A stretch of DNA of 64,000 nt from JBBSBL01 sp963735885 (lineage in GTDB: Bacteria; Actinomycetota; Thermoleophilia; Solirubrobacterales; Solirubrobacteraceae), in the NCBI GenBank assembly GCA_963735885.1, contig CAVTMP010000004.1:124001-188000 (forward strand). Direction: 5' to 3'. This document shows, piece by piece, positions 18,422 to 25,874 of this stretch (position 1 is the first letter of the stretch; each line of letters begins with the position of its first letter). A program made the position numbers and the translations under genes. The notes under the pieces were generated by a model, which was not told the origin of the DNA, ran no database searches, and worked only from the letters and a program-made list of their open reading frames with translations.

Positions 18422-18643
18422 TCAGCCGCGTTCGAGGCCGGCGAAGTAGAAGGCGCCAAGCGCCAGGATCGACGGGACCCAGAGGCCGACGAACAGCGCC
18501 TCCTGGCGCGAGCCGGCGAACCACAGGCCGACCGAGAGCAGGAAGGAGAGCAGGGCGGCGACCAGGAACAGCGCCCGGGCGAGCGACTCGCGTTCGGGGG
18601 TCACCGGGCCGGCGGGATCGAAGCGGCGTTGCGTGGCGGTCAT
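18422..18643 (-). CDS. Small two-helix membrane protein (73 residues), unknown function
   Basis: ATG at 18643 is preceded by an AAGGA-type Shine-Dalgarno about 8 bp upstream. A polar N-terminus of 20 residues is followed by two hydrophobic helices (about 24-45 and 50-69; FVGLWVPSILALGAF is the second). It lies immediately upstream of, and coupled to, the 57-residue membrane protein. It is divergent from the response regulator gene at 18770, and the 126-bp gap between them must hold both promoters. Function unknown. Confidence 0.65.
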   Translation of the reverse strand: MTATQRRFDPAGPVTPERESLARALFLVAALLSFLLSVGLWFAGSRQEALFVGLWVPSILALGAFYFAGLERG

Positions 18644-18769
18644 GCGAGGTCGTCCTTGCTGGTTGGCATCCATCGCGGTTACGGACGCGGCCGTGCTGCG
18701 GACCACGGGCCCGGCGGCCCACCGCCCCGTCCGGGCCGCCGCCCCGACCGCTCTGCCATCCTCGCCGGC

Positions 18770-19438
18770 ATGGGCGACCGGGTCCTGGTGGTCGACGACG
18801 ACGCGCCCGTGCGGCGGATGCTCGAGCGCACGCTCGCCGCCGAGGGCCTCGAGGTCGTGGTCGCCGCCGATGGCGGCCAGGCGCTCGCCGCGGCCGAGCG
18901 TGATCGGCCGGACCTCGTCGTCCTCGACGTGACCATGCCGGGCATGGACGGGCTCGCGGTGTGCCGGCGTCTGCGCCGGAACGGGCTCGCGGCGCCCATC
19001 CTGCTGCTCACCGCCCGCGACGCGGTGGCCGATCGGGTGGCCGGTCTCGACGCCGGGGCGGACGACTACCTGGTGAAGCCCTTCGCGCCGGAGGAGCTGC
19101 TCGCGCGGCTTCGCGCACTCGGCCGCCGCGGCGCCGCGTCGGGGACGCTCGGCGATTTCCGGCTGAGCGCGGAGGGCATCGCCTTCGACGCCACGACGCG
19201 GATCGCCGAGCGCGACGGCCGGGCGGTCGAGCTCACCGCCCGCGAGGCGGAGCTGCTCGCCCTGCTGCTCCGCAACCCCCGTCAGGTCGTGAGCCGCGCG
19301 CAGGCGCTCGAGGAGGTCTGGGGCGGCGCGGGGGTGGAGAACGTCGTCGACCGCTACGTCGGCTACCTGCGGCGCAAGCTCGGCGCGCCGACGGTGATTC
19401 ACACGGTGCGCGGCGCCGGGTTCGTCCTGCGCCGATGA
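18770..19438 (+). CDS. OmpR/PhoB-family response regulator
   Basis: 222 residues. Receiver domain 1-115: acidic DDD at the N-terminus, phosphoacceptor D53 in LVVLDVTMPGMDG, conserved Thr in LLLTARD and Lys in DDYLVKPF. C-terminal winged-helix domain (about 128-222; ELTAREAELLALLLRNP and VVDRYVGYLRRKL) binds DNA. Start ATG 18770 puts the receiver at residue 1. The stop overlaps the sensor kinase start (ATGA), making a canonical two-component pair. Likely targets are the downstream lipoprotein-carrier-like and ABC genes, by proximity only. Confidence 0.92.
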   Translation: MGDRVLVVDDDAPVRRMLERTLAAEGLEVVVAADGGQALAAAERDRPDLVVLDVTMPGMDGLAVCRRLRRNGLAAPILLLTARDAVADRVAGLDAGADDYLVKPFAPEELLARLRALGRRGAASGTLGDFRLSAEGIAFDATTRIAERDGRAVELTAREAELLALLLRNPRQVVSRAQALEEVWGGAGVENVVDRYVGYLRRKLGAPTVIHTVRGAGFVLRR

Positions 19439-20824
19439 GCCGGCTCGGCCTGCGCGCCCGCCTCGTCCTCGCCTCCGCGCTCGCCGTGATCGTCGCCGTG
19501 GCGGCCACCGGGCTCGCCTTCTCGATCCTCACCGCGCACGAGCTGCGCGCCTCGCTGGACGCCGCGCTGCGGGGCCGGGCCGCCGACGTCGCCCGGCTCA
19601 GCGCCTCCGCGCCGGCCGTGCTGACCCAGCCGGGCGCGCTCGAGGAGCCCTTCGGCGGCCGCCAGCTCTCCGTTCAGGTCGTCGATTCGCGCGGCCGGAT
19701 CGTCGCGCGCTCGGCCTCGCTGGGCGGGAAGGTCCTGCCAGGGCGGCGCGCTGGAACGGGCGGCGCTGGCCCGCGGCCGGGGTGGCTACGCCGACGCCGC
19801 GCTCGCCGGCCAGCGGATCCGTCTCTACGTCGCGCCGCTCGCCCGGACGGGCGGCCAGGCCTCCGGCGGCGCGGTGGTCGTCGCCTCGACGACGGACGAG
19901 ATCGACGGGACGCTGCGGCGGCTGCGCACACTCCTGGTCGTCACGGCGGCGGGCGCCGCGCTGCTCGGCGCGCTCGCCGTGGCGCTGATGACGCGGCGCG
20001 GCCTGCGCCCGCTGCGCCGGCTTTCCTCCGCCGCGCGGGAGATCGAGCGGACGGGCGACCCCGGTCGCCGCCTCCCGGTGCCGCCGGCCCGCGACGAGGT
20101 GGGCGAGCTGGCGGAGACGCTGAACCGCATGCTCGGCGCGCTCGACCGCGCCCGTGCGACCGAGCGGCGCTTCCTCGCCGACGCCTCGCACGAGCTCCGC
20201 ACGCCGCTCACGGCTCTGCGCGGCAACGCCGCCTACGTCGCGCGCCACGGCGCCGACCCCGCCGCGCTGGCCGACCTCGAGCGCGACGCGGCCCGGCTCG
20301 GGGCGCTCCTCGACGACCTCCTCGCCCTGGAGCGCGAGGAGGCGGGCGAACGGCCGACCGAGCCGGTCCGGCTCGACGCGCTCGTGGACGACGCGGCGGA
20401 GGCACCGGACGTCGCGGTCGCGCGCCGCGACCCGGTGACGATCCGCGGCGAGCCGGCGGCGCTCGGCGGCGCGCTGCGCAACCTCGTGGAGAACGCGCGC
20501 GTCCACGGGCCGCCCGACGGGACGATCACGGTCGGGCTCGAGCGCGCGGGGACCACGGCGCGCCTGTGGGTCGCCGACGAGGGAGCCGGCATCCCGCCGG
20601 AGCGCGTCGGGGACGCGTTCGACCGCTTCTGGCGGGGGGACGAGGCGCGCGAACGGCCGGGGTCCGGCCTCGGGCTCGCCATCGTCCGCGCCACGACCGA
20701 GCGGCACGGCGGCCGGGTGACGGTGCAGGGCAGCCGTGTCACGCTGGAGCTCCCGATTGTCAAGGATCTCTCAAGCCCCGGGGCTACCGTGGCGGCAGTC
20801 ACCGACCCGAGGTCCGATTCATGA
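19435..20824 (+). CDS. Sensor histidine kinase (MprB/BaeS type), one frameshift
   Basis: 462 residues after removing one extra base near 19739. First membrane helix about residues 10-32; an extracytoplasmic sensor region of about 120 residues containing the shift; second helix about 160-182 (LLVVTAAGAALLGALAVAL); HAMP (TRRGLRPLRRLSSAAREIE); dimerisation box with the phospho-His in ADASHELRTPLTALRGN; ATPase with NLVENARVHG (N box), DEGAGIP (G1) and GSGLGLAIV (G2). The HAMP and catalytic half is intact on its own, but the sensor half belongs to the same gene. It partners the regulator at 18770. The last bases overlap the start of the next gene. Confidence 0.88.
20785..20790 (+). promoter_or_regulatory. 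Possible -10 (TACCGT) inside the kinase gene for the gene at 20821
   Basis: TACCGT lies 30 bp before ATG 20821, with a TTGTCA-like hexamer at 20757-20762 (spacing 22 bp, longer than ideal). GAGG near 20811 can serve as ribosome binding site. It could be a site for autoregulation by the adjacent two-component system. Confidence 0.3.
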
Positions 20825-22035
20825 GCTTCCTCCGCCGTCTCTCCACCACCCGCCTCCTCGCCCTGGCCGCCGTCACCGTGGCCGTGCTCGGCGGCGGGGC
20901 CGCGATCGCCGTCGCCGCCCTGAGCGGCAACGGGTCCGCGCCCCCGCGGAAGGCGCTCGCCCAGGCCGTCCAGGACGGCCTCAAAGCCCCGGCGCCGACG
21001 GGCATCACCGCCCGCGTGAAGTTCACCAACGCGCTGATCGACGGCTCCACCCTCGAGGGGTCGGACCCGATCCTCACCGGCGCCGAGGGCCGCCTGTGGT
21101 GGAGCGACGACGGCCGCCTGCGCCTCGAGCTGCAGGCCTCGACCGGCGCCGACGCCCAGGTCGTCGTCGACGGCCCGGCCCGCCGCTGGTGGGTCTACTA
21201 CGGGGCCGGGAACACGGTCTACCGCGGGACGCTGCCCGCCGAGAAGCGGCACGGCAAGGCCGGGAAGGCCTGGCGCATCCCGACGATCGCCCGCATCCAG
21301 CGCGAGATCGACGCCGCCCGCCGGCAGGCCGACGTCTCGGGCGCGCAGCCCGGCACCGTCGCCGGCCGCCCGGCCTACGAGGTGCGCCTCGCGCCCAAGC
21401 GCGACGGCGGCCTGCTCGGCGCGGCGAAGCTGGCGTGGGACGCCGCCACCGGCGCCCCGCTGAAGGTCGGCGTCTACGCCCGCGGCAAGGACGCCCCCGT
21501 GCTCCAGCTCGAGGCCACCGACGTCAAGTTCGGCCCGGTCGCCTCCGACGCGTTCGACGCCGCACCGCCGAAGGGCGCCAAGATCGTCACCGTTCAGAGC
21601 CCCGGCCCCGCAGCCGGCGAGCGCGCCCGTCACGGCGGGAAGCCGGGCGGCGCGAGGGTCAGCGGCACCACGGCCGTCCAGGCGAAGCTGCCCTTCCGGC
21701 TCTCGGCTCCCGCGAAGCTCGCCGGCCTGCCCCGCCAGGAGGTCCGGCTGCTCACCGCCGACGGCCGGCGCGCCGCGGTCGTGACCTACGGCCGGGGCCT
21801 CGGCGGCATCGCCGTGATCCAGGCCGAGGCGAAGCCCGGCGAGAAGCCGGCCGGCGGCGGGGACGGCCGCCGGCAGGAGCTGCGCCTGCCCGAGGTCTCG
21901 GTGAACGGCGCCACCGGCACGGAGCTGGCCACCGCGCTCGGCACCGTGATCACGTTCACGCGCGGCGGCGTCGGCTACACGGTGGTCGGCTCGGTCCCGG
22001 CGGTCGCCGCCGAGACCGCGGCGCGGGGGCTCTAG
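20821..22035 (+). CDS. LolA/RseB-like secreted or anchored protein
   Basis: 404 residues. One N-terminal hydrophobic segment (about 11-33, LLALAAVTVAVLGGGAAIAVAAL) acts as signal anchor or signal peptide. The next 200 residues show the pattern of outer-membrane-lipoprotein-carrier-like proteins (LEGSDPILTGAEGRLWWS, RLRLELQASTG, VVVDG..RWWVYY, VAGRPAYEVRLAPK, LAWDAATGAPLKVGVY). The C-terminal part (about 285-404) is a second module (RQEVRLLTADGRRAAVVTYG) resembling DUF4367-like anti-sigma tails. In Gram-positives such proteins bind lipids or sense envelope state. It lies between a two-component system and an ABC exporter, overlapping the kinase by 4 bp. Function inferred from context only. Confidence 0.6.
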   Translation: MSFLRRLSTTRLLALAAVTVAVLGGGAAIAVAALSGNGSAPPRKALAQAVQDGLKAPAPTGITARVKFTNALIDGSTLEGSDPILTGAEGRLWWSDDGRLRLELQASTGADAQVVVDGPARRWWVYYGAGNTVYRGTLPAEKRHGKAGKAWRIPTIARIQREIDAARRQADVSGAQPGTVAGRPAYEVRLAPKRDGGLLGAAKLAWDAATGAPLKVGVYARGKDAPVLQLEATDVKFGPVASDAFDAAPPKGAKIVTVQSPGPAAGERARHGGKPGGARVSGTTAVQAKLPFRLSAPAKLAGLPRQEVRLLTADGRRAAVVTYGRGLGGIAVIQAEAKPGEKPAGGGDGRRQELRLPEVSVNGATGTELATALGTVITFTRGGVGYTVVGSVPAVAAETAARGL

Positions 22036-22042
22036 CCCGTCG

Positions 22043-23023
22043 ATGAGCCAGGCCGCGGGCCATCCCGTCGAGGCCCGCGGCCTGGTCAAGCGCTACGGGG
22101 ACGTCGTCGCCGTCGACGGCGTCGACCTCACGGTGCGGGCCGGGGACGTCTACGGCTACCTCGGCCCCAACGGGGCCGGGAAGACGACCTCCCTGCGCAT
22201 GCTGCTCGGCCTCATCCGGCCGACCGACGGCGAGGCCCGGCTGTTCGGTCGCGACCCGCTCCTCGAGGGCGCCCGGGCGCTCGACGGCGTCGCGGGCTTC
22301 GTCGAGGCGCCGCGCTTCTACCCCTACCTCTCCGGCCGCAAGAACCTCGAGCTCGTCCACGCCTACGACGGCGGCGGACCCGCGACGAAGATCGACGAGG
22401 TGCTCGACATCGTCGACCTGCGCGACCGGGCGAAGGACAAGGTCGGCGGCTACTCGCACGGCATGAAGCAGCGGCTCGGGATCGCGGGTGCGCTGCTGCG
22501 CGAGCCGCGGCTGCTCCTCCTCGACGAGCCGACCACCGGGCTCGACCCCGCCGGGATGCGCGACATGCGGACGCTCGTGCGCCGTCTCGCCGACGGCGGC
22601 ATGACGATCCTGCTCTCCTCCCACCTGCTCGCCGAGGTCGAGGAGCTCTGCGACCGCGTGGCCATCATCCGCAAGGGCCGGATCGTCTTCGAGGGCGCGC
22701 TCGCCGACCTGCGTCGCGGCGCCGCGGCGGCCGGCTGGCGGCTGCGCTCGGGCGACGAGGAGCGCGCCCTCGCGGTCTGCCGCGCGCAGCCCGGCGTCGA
22801 GGACCCCCACGTCGACAAGGGCGAGATCCGCTTCACCGCCGCCGAGCCGGCGGTCCCCGACCTCGTCGTCGCGCTCGTGGAGGCGGGGGCGCCCGTGCTC
22901 TCGCTCGCGCCGGAGCACGTGACCCTCGAGGCCCTCTTCTTCCGGCTCACGGAAGGGGACGGAGCCGCGGCGCCGGCGGCCACCGGCGCCGCGGCTCCCG
23001 CGCCCGCGGAGGCGGGCCCGTGA
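22043..23023 (+). CDS. ABC transporter ATP-binding protein (BcrA/CcmA type)
   Basis: 326 residues. Walker A GPNGAGKTTS, Q-loop region, signature YSHGMKQRL, Walker B LLLLDEPTTGLD and H-loop SSHLL are all present. The C-terminal 90 residues form the extra domain seen in DrrA/BcrA-type exporters. ATG 22043 is 7 bp after the preceding gene, and the stop overlaps the permease GTG. It powers the permease encoded at 23020. BcrA-type pairs commonly export peptides or lipophilic drugs, and linkage to a two-component system suggests envelope-stress or antibiotic detoxification. Confidence 0.93.
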   Translation: MSQAAGHPVEARGLVKRYGDVVAVDGVDLTVRAGDVYGYLGPNGAGKTTSLRMLLGLIRPTDGEARLFGRDPLLEGARALDGVAGFVEAPRFYPYLSGRKNLELVHAYDGGGPATKIDEVLDIVDLRDRAKDKVGGYSHGMKQRLGIAGALLREPRLLLLDEPTTGLDPAGMRDMRTLVRRLADGGMTILLSSHLLAEVEELCDRVAIIRKGRIVFEGALADLRRGAAAAGWRLRSGDEERALAVCRAQPGVEDPHVDKGEIRFTAAEPAVPDLVVALVEAGAPVLSLAPEHVTLEALFFRLTEGDGAAAPAATGAAAPAPAEAGP

Positions 23024-23841
23024 GCCGCCCCGGGGTCGGGACGGTCTACCGCTGGGAGGCGCGCAAGCTCGTCTCCCAGAAGCGGACCTACCTCGGCTTC
23101 GCGCTCGCCGCGTTCGTCCCCCTCGCCTTCGTCGTCGCCCTCGGCCTGGAGAACGGGTCGCCCGAGGACGTGCCCTTCGGCCGCTACGTGCGCGACTCCG
23201 GCCTCGCGATCCCGCTCGTCGGCCTCGTGTTCGGCTCGGTCTGGTTCTTCCCGCTCATCGCCTCGCTCGTGGCCGGCGACATCGTCGCCTCCGAGGACCA
23301 GAACGGCACGCTGAAGACGATCCTCACCCGCTCGGTCGGCCGCGGCCAGGTCTTCGCCGGCAAGGTGCTCGTGGCGATCACCTACGCCTTCCTCGCGCTG
23401 CTGCTCTACGGCACCGTCGGGATCGTCGCCGGGATCTTCGCCTCCGGCTACAACCCGCTCGTGACGCTCTCCGGCACGGTGGTGCAGCCCGACCGCGCGT
23501 TGCTGCTCACGCTCGCGAGCTTCGGCGTCTACCTCATGCCGGTCATCGCGATCGCGTCGATCGCCGTGCTGCTCTCCACGGTGACCCGCAACAGCGCCGT
23601 GGCGGTGGTGGGGACCCTGATGCTCGCGCTCGTCATGCAGCTGCTGGCGATCCTGCCGGGCCTCGGCGGCCTGCAGCCCTACCTCCTGCCGGACCAGTTC
23701 AACGCCTGGCAGGGCCTCCTGCGCATCCCCGCCGACCTCGCCCCGGTCGGGCGCGCCGCGTGGGTGTCGGCGCTCTACGCCGTGCCGTCGCTGCTCGCGG
23801 CGTGGGTGGTGTTCCTGCGCCGCGACGTCGCGGGAGGGTAG
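23020..23841 (+). CDS. ABC-2 type transporter permease
   Basis: 273 residues from GTG 23020 (GTGA overlap with the ATPase stop). About six hydrophobic helices: after ARKLVSQKRTYLGFALAAFVP, then IPLVGLVFGSVWFFPLIASLVAGD, YAFLALLLYGTVGIVAGIF, LLLTLASFGVYLMPVIAIASIAVLL, NSAVAVVGTLMLALVMQLLAIL and a last one near the C-terminus. EDQNGTLKTILTRSVGR is the ABC_membrane_3/ABC-2 coupling motif. Last gene of the module; a convergent relic ORF ends 4 bp away. Confidence 0.9.
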   Translation: MSRPGVGTVYRWEARKLVSQKRTYLGFALAAFVPLAFVVALGLENGSPEDVPFGRYVRDSGLAIPLVGLVFGSVWFFPLIASLVAGDIVASEDQNGTLKTILTRSVGRGQVFAGKVLVAITYAFLALLLYGTVGIVAGIFASGYNPLVTLSGTVVQPDRALLLTLASFGVYLMPVIAIASIAVLLSTVTRNSAVAVVGTLMLALVMQLLAILPGLGGLQPYLLPDQFNAWQGLLRIPADLAPVGRAAWVSALYAVPSLLAAWVVFLRRDVAGG

Positions 23842-23844
23842 GGG

Positions 23845-24093
23845 TCAGCGGGCGGCGCGCGCCACCGCGTGCGCCACGACCTCGTCCTCGAGGTCGGATG
23901 CGATGCCGTAGAGCCGGCAGACCAACCGCTCGGCGACCTCGACCAGCTCAGGTCCGGTGGCCAGCAGCGCGTCGATCTCAGTCTGGCGATCGCGGGCCAC
24001 GCCGGCGAACGCGTCGTGGTCCTTCGGCCCCGAGCGACGCGGCTGCGATTTTGCCCGCTGGGCGACGATAATCGCAGCCGCATCTCGGACGCC
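23845..24093 (-). pseudogene. Short minus-strand ORF, possible remnant of a larger gene
   Basis: The last 80 or so codons before the stop at 23845 look coding: TEIDALLATGPELVEV, RLVCRLYGIASDLEDEVV. The R/L-LYGI pattern vaguely recalls the C-terminal tail of some DNA methyltransferase/type IIG proteins, but this is a weak resemblance. No ATG start is available near the coding-looking part; the open frame continues upstream through low-complexity, repeat-containing sequence (see repeats at 24039 and 24093) and into the argG promoter. I read it as a decayed 3' end rather than an intact gene. The 400-bp stretch 23842-24241 holds nothing else I can call except those repeats and the argG promoter. 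Confidence 0.3.
24039..24081. repeat. Perfect 12-bp inverted repeat upstream of argG
   Basis: GCGGCTGCGATT (24039-24050) and AATCGCAGCCGC (24070-24081) are exact reverse complements around a 19-bp spacer. It has AT-rich inner ends, rare in this sequence. It could be an operator, a terminator stem (no T-run) or a remnant of an insertion. Confidence 0.6.
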
Positions 24094-24181
24094 TTCCCGG
24101 CCGCGGTTCGTCGATCGCGCCGCGCCGGACGAGCCGCCCGCCTGCACGCCCTTCCCGGATGCGGTTCGTCGATCGCGCCGC
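24093..24181. repeat. 58-bp-period direct repeat with an identical 21-bp core
   Basis: The same 21 bp (beginning GCGGTTCGTCGATC) occurs at 24103-24123 and 24161-24181. CTTCCCGG precedes both copies (24093-24100, 24151-24158), so the unit is an imperfect tandem duplication. It lies just upstream of the argG promoter. Confidence 0.6.
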
Positions 24182-24224
24182 CCCTCGCAGCGCCCCGAGA
24201 GCGACGACGCCCGCGATCGCCCCG

Positions 24225-24230
24225 TACGCT
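24225..24230 (+). promoter_or_regulatory. -10 element of argG (TACGCT), leaderless type
   Basis: TACGCT ends 11 bp before ATG 24242. No recognisable ARG box; the inverted repeat at 24039-24081 is the only operator-like element nearby. Confidence 0.45.
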
Positions 24231-24241
24231 TCCCGCCGACC

Positions 24242-25546
24242 ATGGCCGCCTCGCCCCACCCGGATCGCACCGAGGTCCGCCGCATGGCGGAGGCGCCGGC
24301 ACGCACGGCGAGCTACGAAGCCGACCCCGGGGAGGTCAACCGGGTGCTCCTGCTCTACTCGGGCGGCCTGGACACCTCGGTCATGCTCAAGTGGATCCAG
24401 GACGAGTACGGCGCCGAGGTCGTCGCCCTCACGGTCAACCTCGGGCAGCCGGGGGAGGACTACGACGTCGTCCGGGGCAAGGCGCGACGGCTCGGCGCCG
24501 TCGACGCCCGCGTGGTCGACGCCCGCGAGGAGTTCGCGCGCGACTTCGTCCTCCCGGCCATCCGGGCGAACGCGCTCTACGGGGGCGGCTACCCGCTGTT
24601 CACCGCCCTCGGGCGCCCGCTGATCGCGAAGGTCGCCGTCGAGGCCGCGCGCGCGACCGGCTGCGACACCATCGCCCACGGCTGCACCGGCAAGGGCAAC
24701 GACCAGGTCCGGATCGAGACGACGATCGCGACGCTCGCGCCGGAGCTCCGGGTCATCGCTCCCGTCCGCTCGTGGGCGATGGGTCGCGAGGAGGAGATCG
24801 CCTACGCGCGCGAGCACGGCATCCCGGTGAAGGGCGGCACCGAGGCCGCGCCCTACTCGATCGACGACAACCTGTGGGGCCGCTCCTCGGAGGGGAAGTG
24901 GATCGAGGATCTCGGCCACGCCCCGGAGGACGACGTCTTCCAGCTCGTCACGCCGCCCGAGCGGGCGCCCGACGAGCCCGAGCGCGTCAGCGTGGAGTTC
25001 GAGCGCGGCGCCCCGGTCGCGCTGAACGGCGAGCGGCTCGGCCTCGTCGCGCTGCTCGAGCGCGCGGCCGAGATCGGGGCGCGGCACGGAGTCGGGATCG
25101 TCGACCACATCGAGGACCGCATCGTCGGGCTGAAGGTGCGCGACATCTACGAGGTGCCGGCGGCGGCCATCGTGCTCACGGCGCATCAGGAGCTCGAACG
25201 GCTCACCGGGACGATCCACCAGAACCAGTTCAAGCCGGCGCTGGACCAGCGCTGGGGCTGGCTCGTCTACGCGGGGCTGTGGTGGGAGCCGCTGCGCGCC
25301 GACCTCGACGCGTACATGAGCCATGTCAACGCGCACGTCAGCGGCACGATCGGCCTGAAGCTCTACAAGGGGTCGGCCCGGGTGGAGACGCGGGAGTCGC
25401 CCAACGCCGTCTACGACGCCTCCCTGGCGTCGTTCGCGGAGTCGGGCGGGCTCTTCCACCAGAATGCCTCGCCCGGCTTCATCGAGCTGTGGTCGCTGCA
25501 GTCGCGGCTCGCCTGGCGGCTCCACGCCGAGGGCGACGAGGCGTGA
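24242..25546 (+). CDS. argG: Argininosuccinate synthase
   Basis: Condenses citrulline and aspartate with ATP cleavage, the penultimate arginine step. The open frame extends far upstream, but ATG 24242 fits the promoter spacing and leaves a 35-residue lead before the fold, total 434 residues. ATP pyrophosphatase P-loop LLLYSGGLDTSVML, substrate motifs HGCTGKGNDQVR and WAMGREEEIAYA, and tetramerisation tail HQNASPGFIELWSLQSRL are present. It stands alone, away from argCJBD, and argH is not in the window. Confidence 0.95.
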   Translation: MAASPHPDRTEVRRMAEAPARTASYEADPGEVNRVLLLYSGGLDTSVMLKWIQDEYGAEVVALTVNLGQPGEDYDVVRGKARRLGAVDARVVDAREEFARDFVLPAIRANALYGGGYPLFTALGRPLIAKVAVEAARATGCDTIAHGCTGKGNDQVRIETTIATLAPELRVIAPVRSWAMGREEEIAYAREHGIPVKGGTEAAPYSIDDNLWGRSSEGKWIEDLGHAPEDDVFQLVTPPERAPDEPERVSVEFERGAPVALNGERLGLVALLERAAEIGARHGVGIVDHIEDRIVGLKVRDIYEVPAAAIVLTAHQELERLTGTIHQNQFKPALDQRWGWLVYAGLWWEPLRADLDAYMSHVNAHVSGTIGLKLYKGSARVETRESPNAVYDASLASFAESGGLFHQNASPGFIELWSLQSRLAWRLHAEGDEA

Positions 25547-25576
25547 GCGGGTCCCGACGAGGGCAGGAGACGACCG

Positions 25577-25750
25577 ATGCGACGCAAGGCCTACACCGTC
25601 CTGGGGTTCCTGGTCTGGAACCACGCCCGCTGGTACCTCCGCCGCCACGTGGAGCCGCAGGTGCGCCGCGCCGCCCTCGTGGCCGGCGTCCTGGCCGCCG
25701 GCCTGGCGCTCGCCGCGGCCGGTGCCGCGGTCGCCCGCCGGGCGCGGTAG
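25577..25750 (+). CDS. Small single-pass membrane protein (57 residues), unknown
   Basis: ATG 25577 is preceded by AGGAGA (about 25565-25570). The N-terminal half is basic and aromatic (KAYTVLGFLVWNHARWYLRRHV), followed by one Ala/Leu/Val helix (about 34-52) and a basic end (RRAR). It probably sits in the membrane with the N-terminus in the cytoplasm. It is 30 bp after argG and could be co-transcribed. No family recognised. Confidence 0.6.
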   Translation: MRRKAYTVLGFLVWNHARWYLRRHVEPQVRRAALVAGVLAAGLALAAAGAAVARRAR

Positions 25751-25874
25751 CGGACTCCGCGACCGTCCGGTCGGCGGGCTACCGTGCGGTGTGGCCGTCC
25801 CGTGCGGCGGCCACGCCCCGCATGCGCCCGTTCCCCGCTTCCGCCGACCGTCCGAGCCCCCGCGCGGAGGCCGC

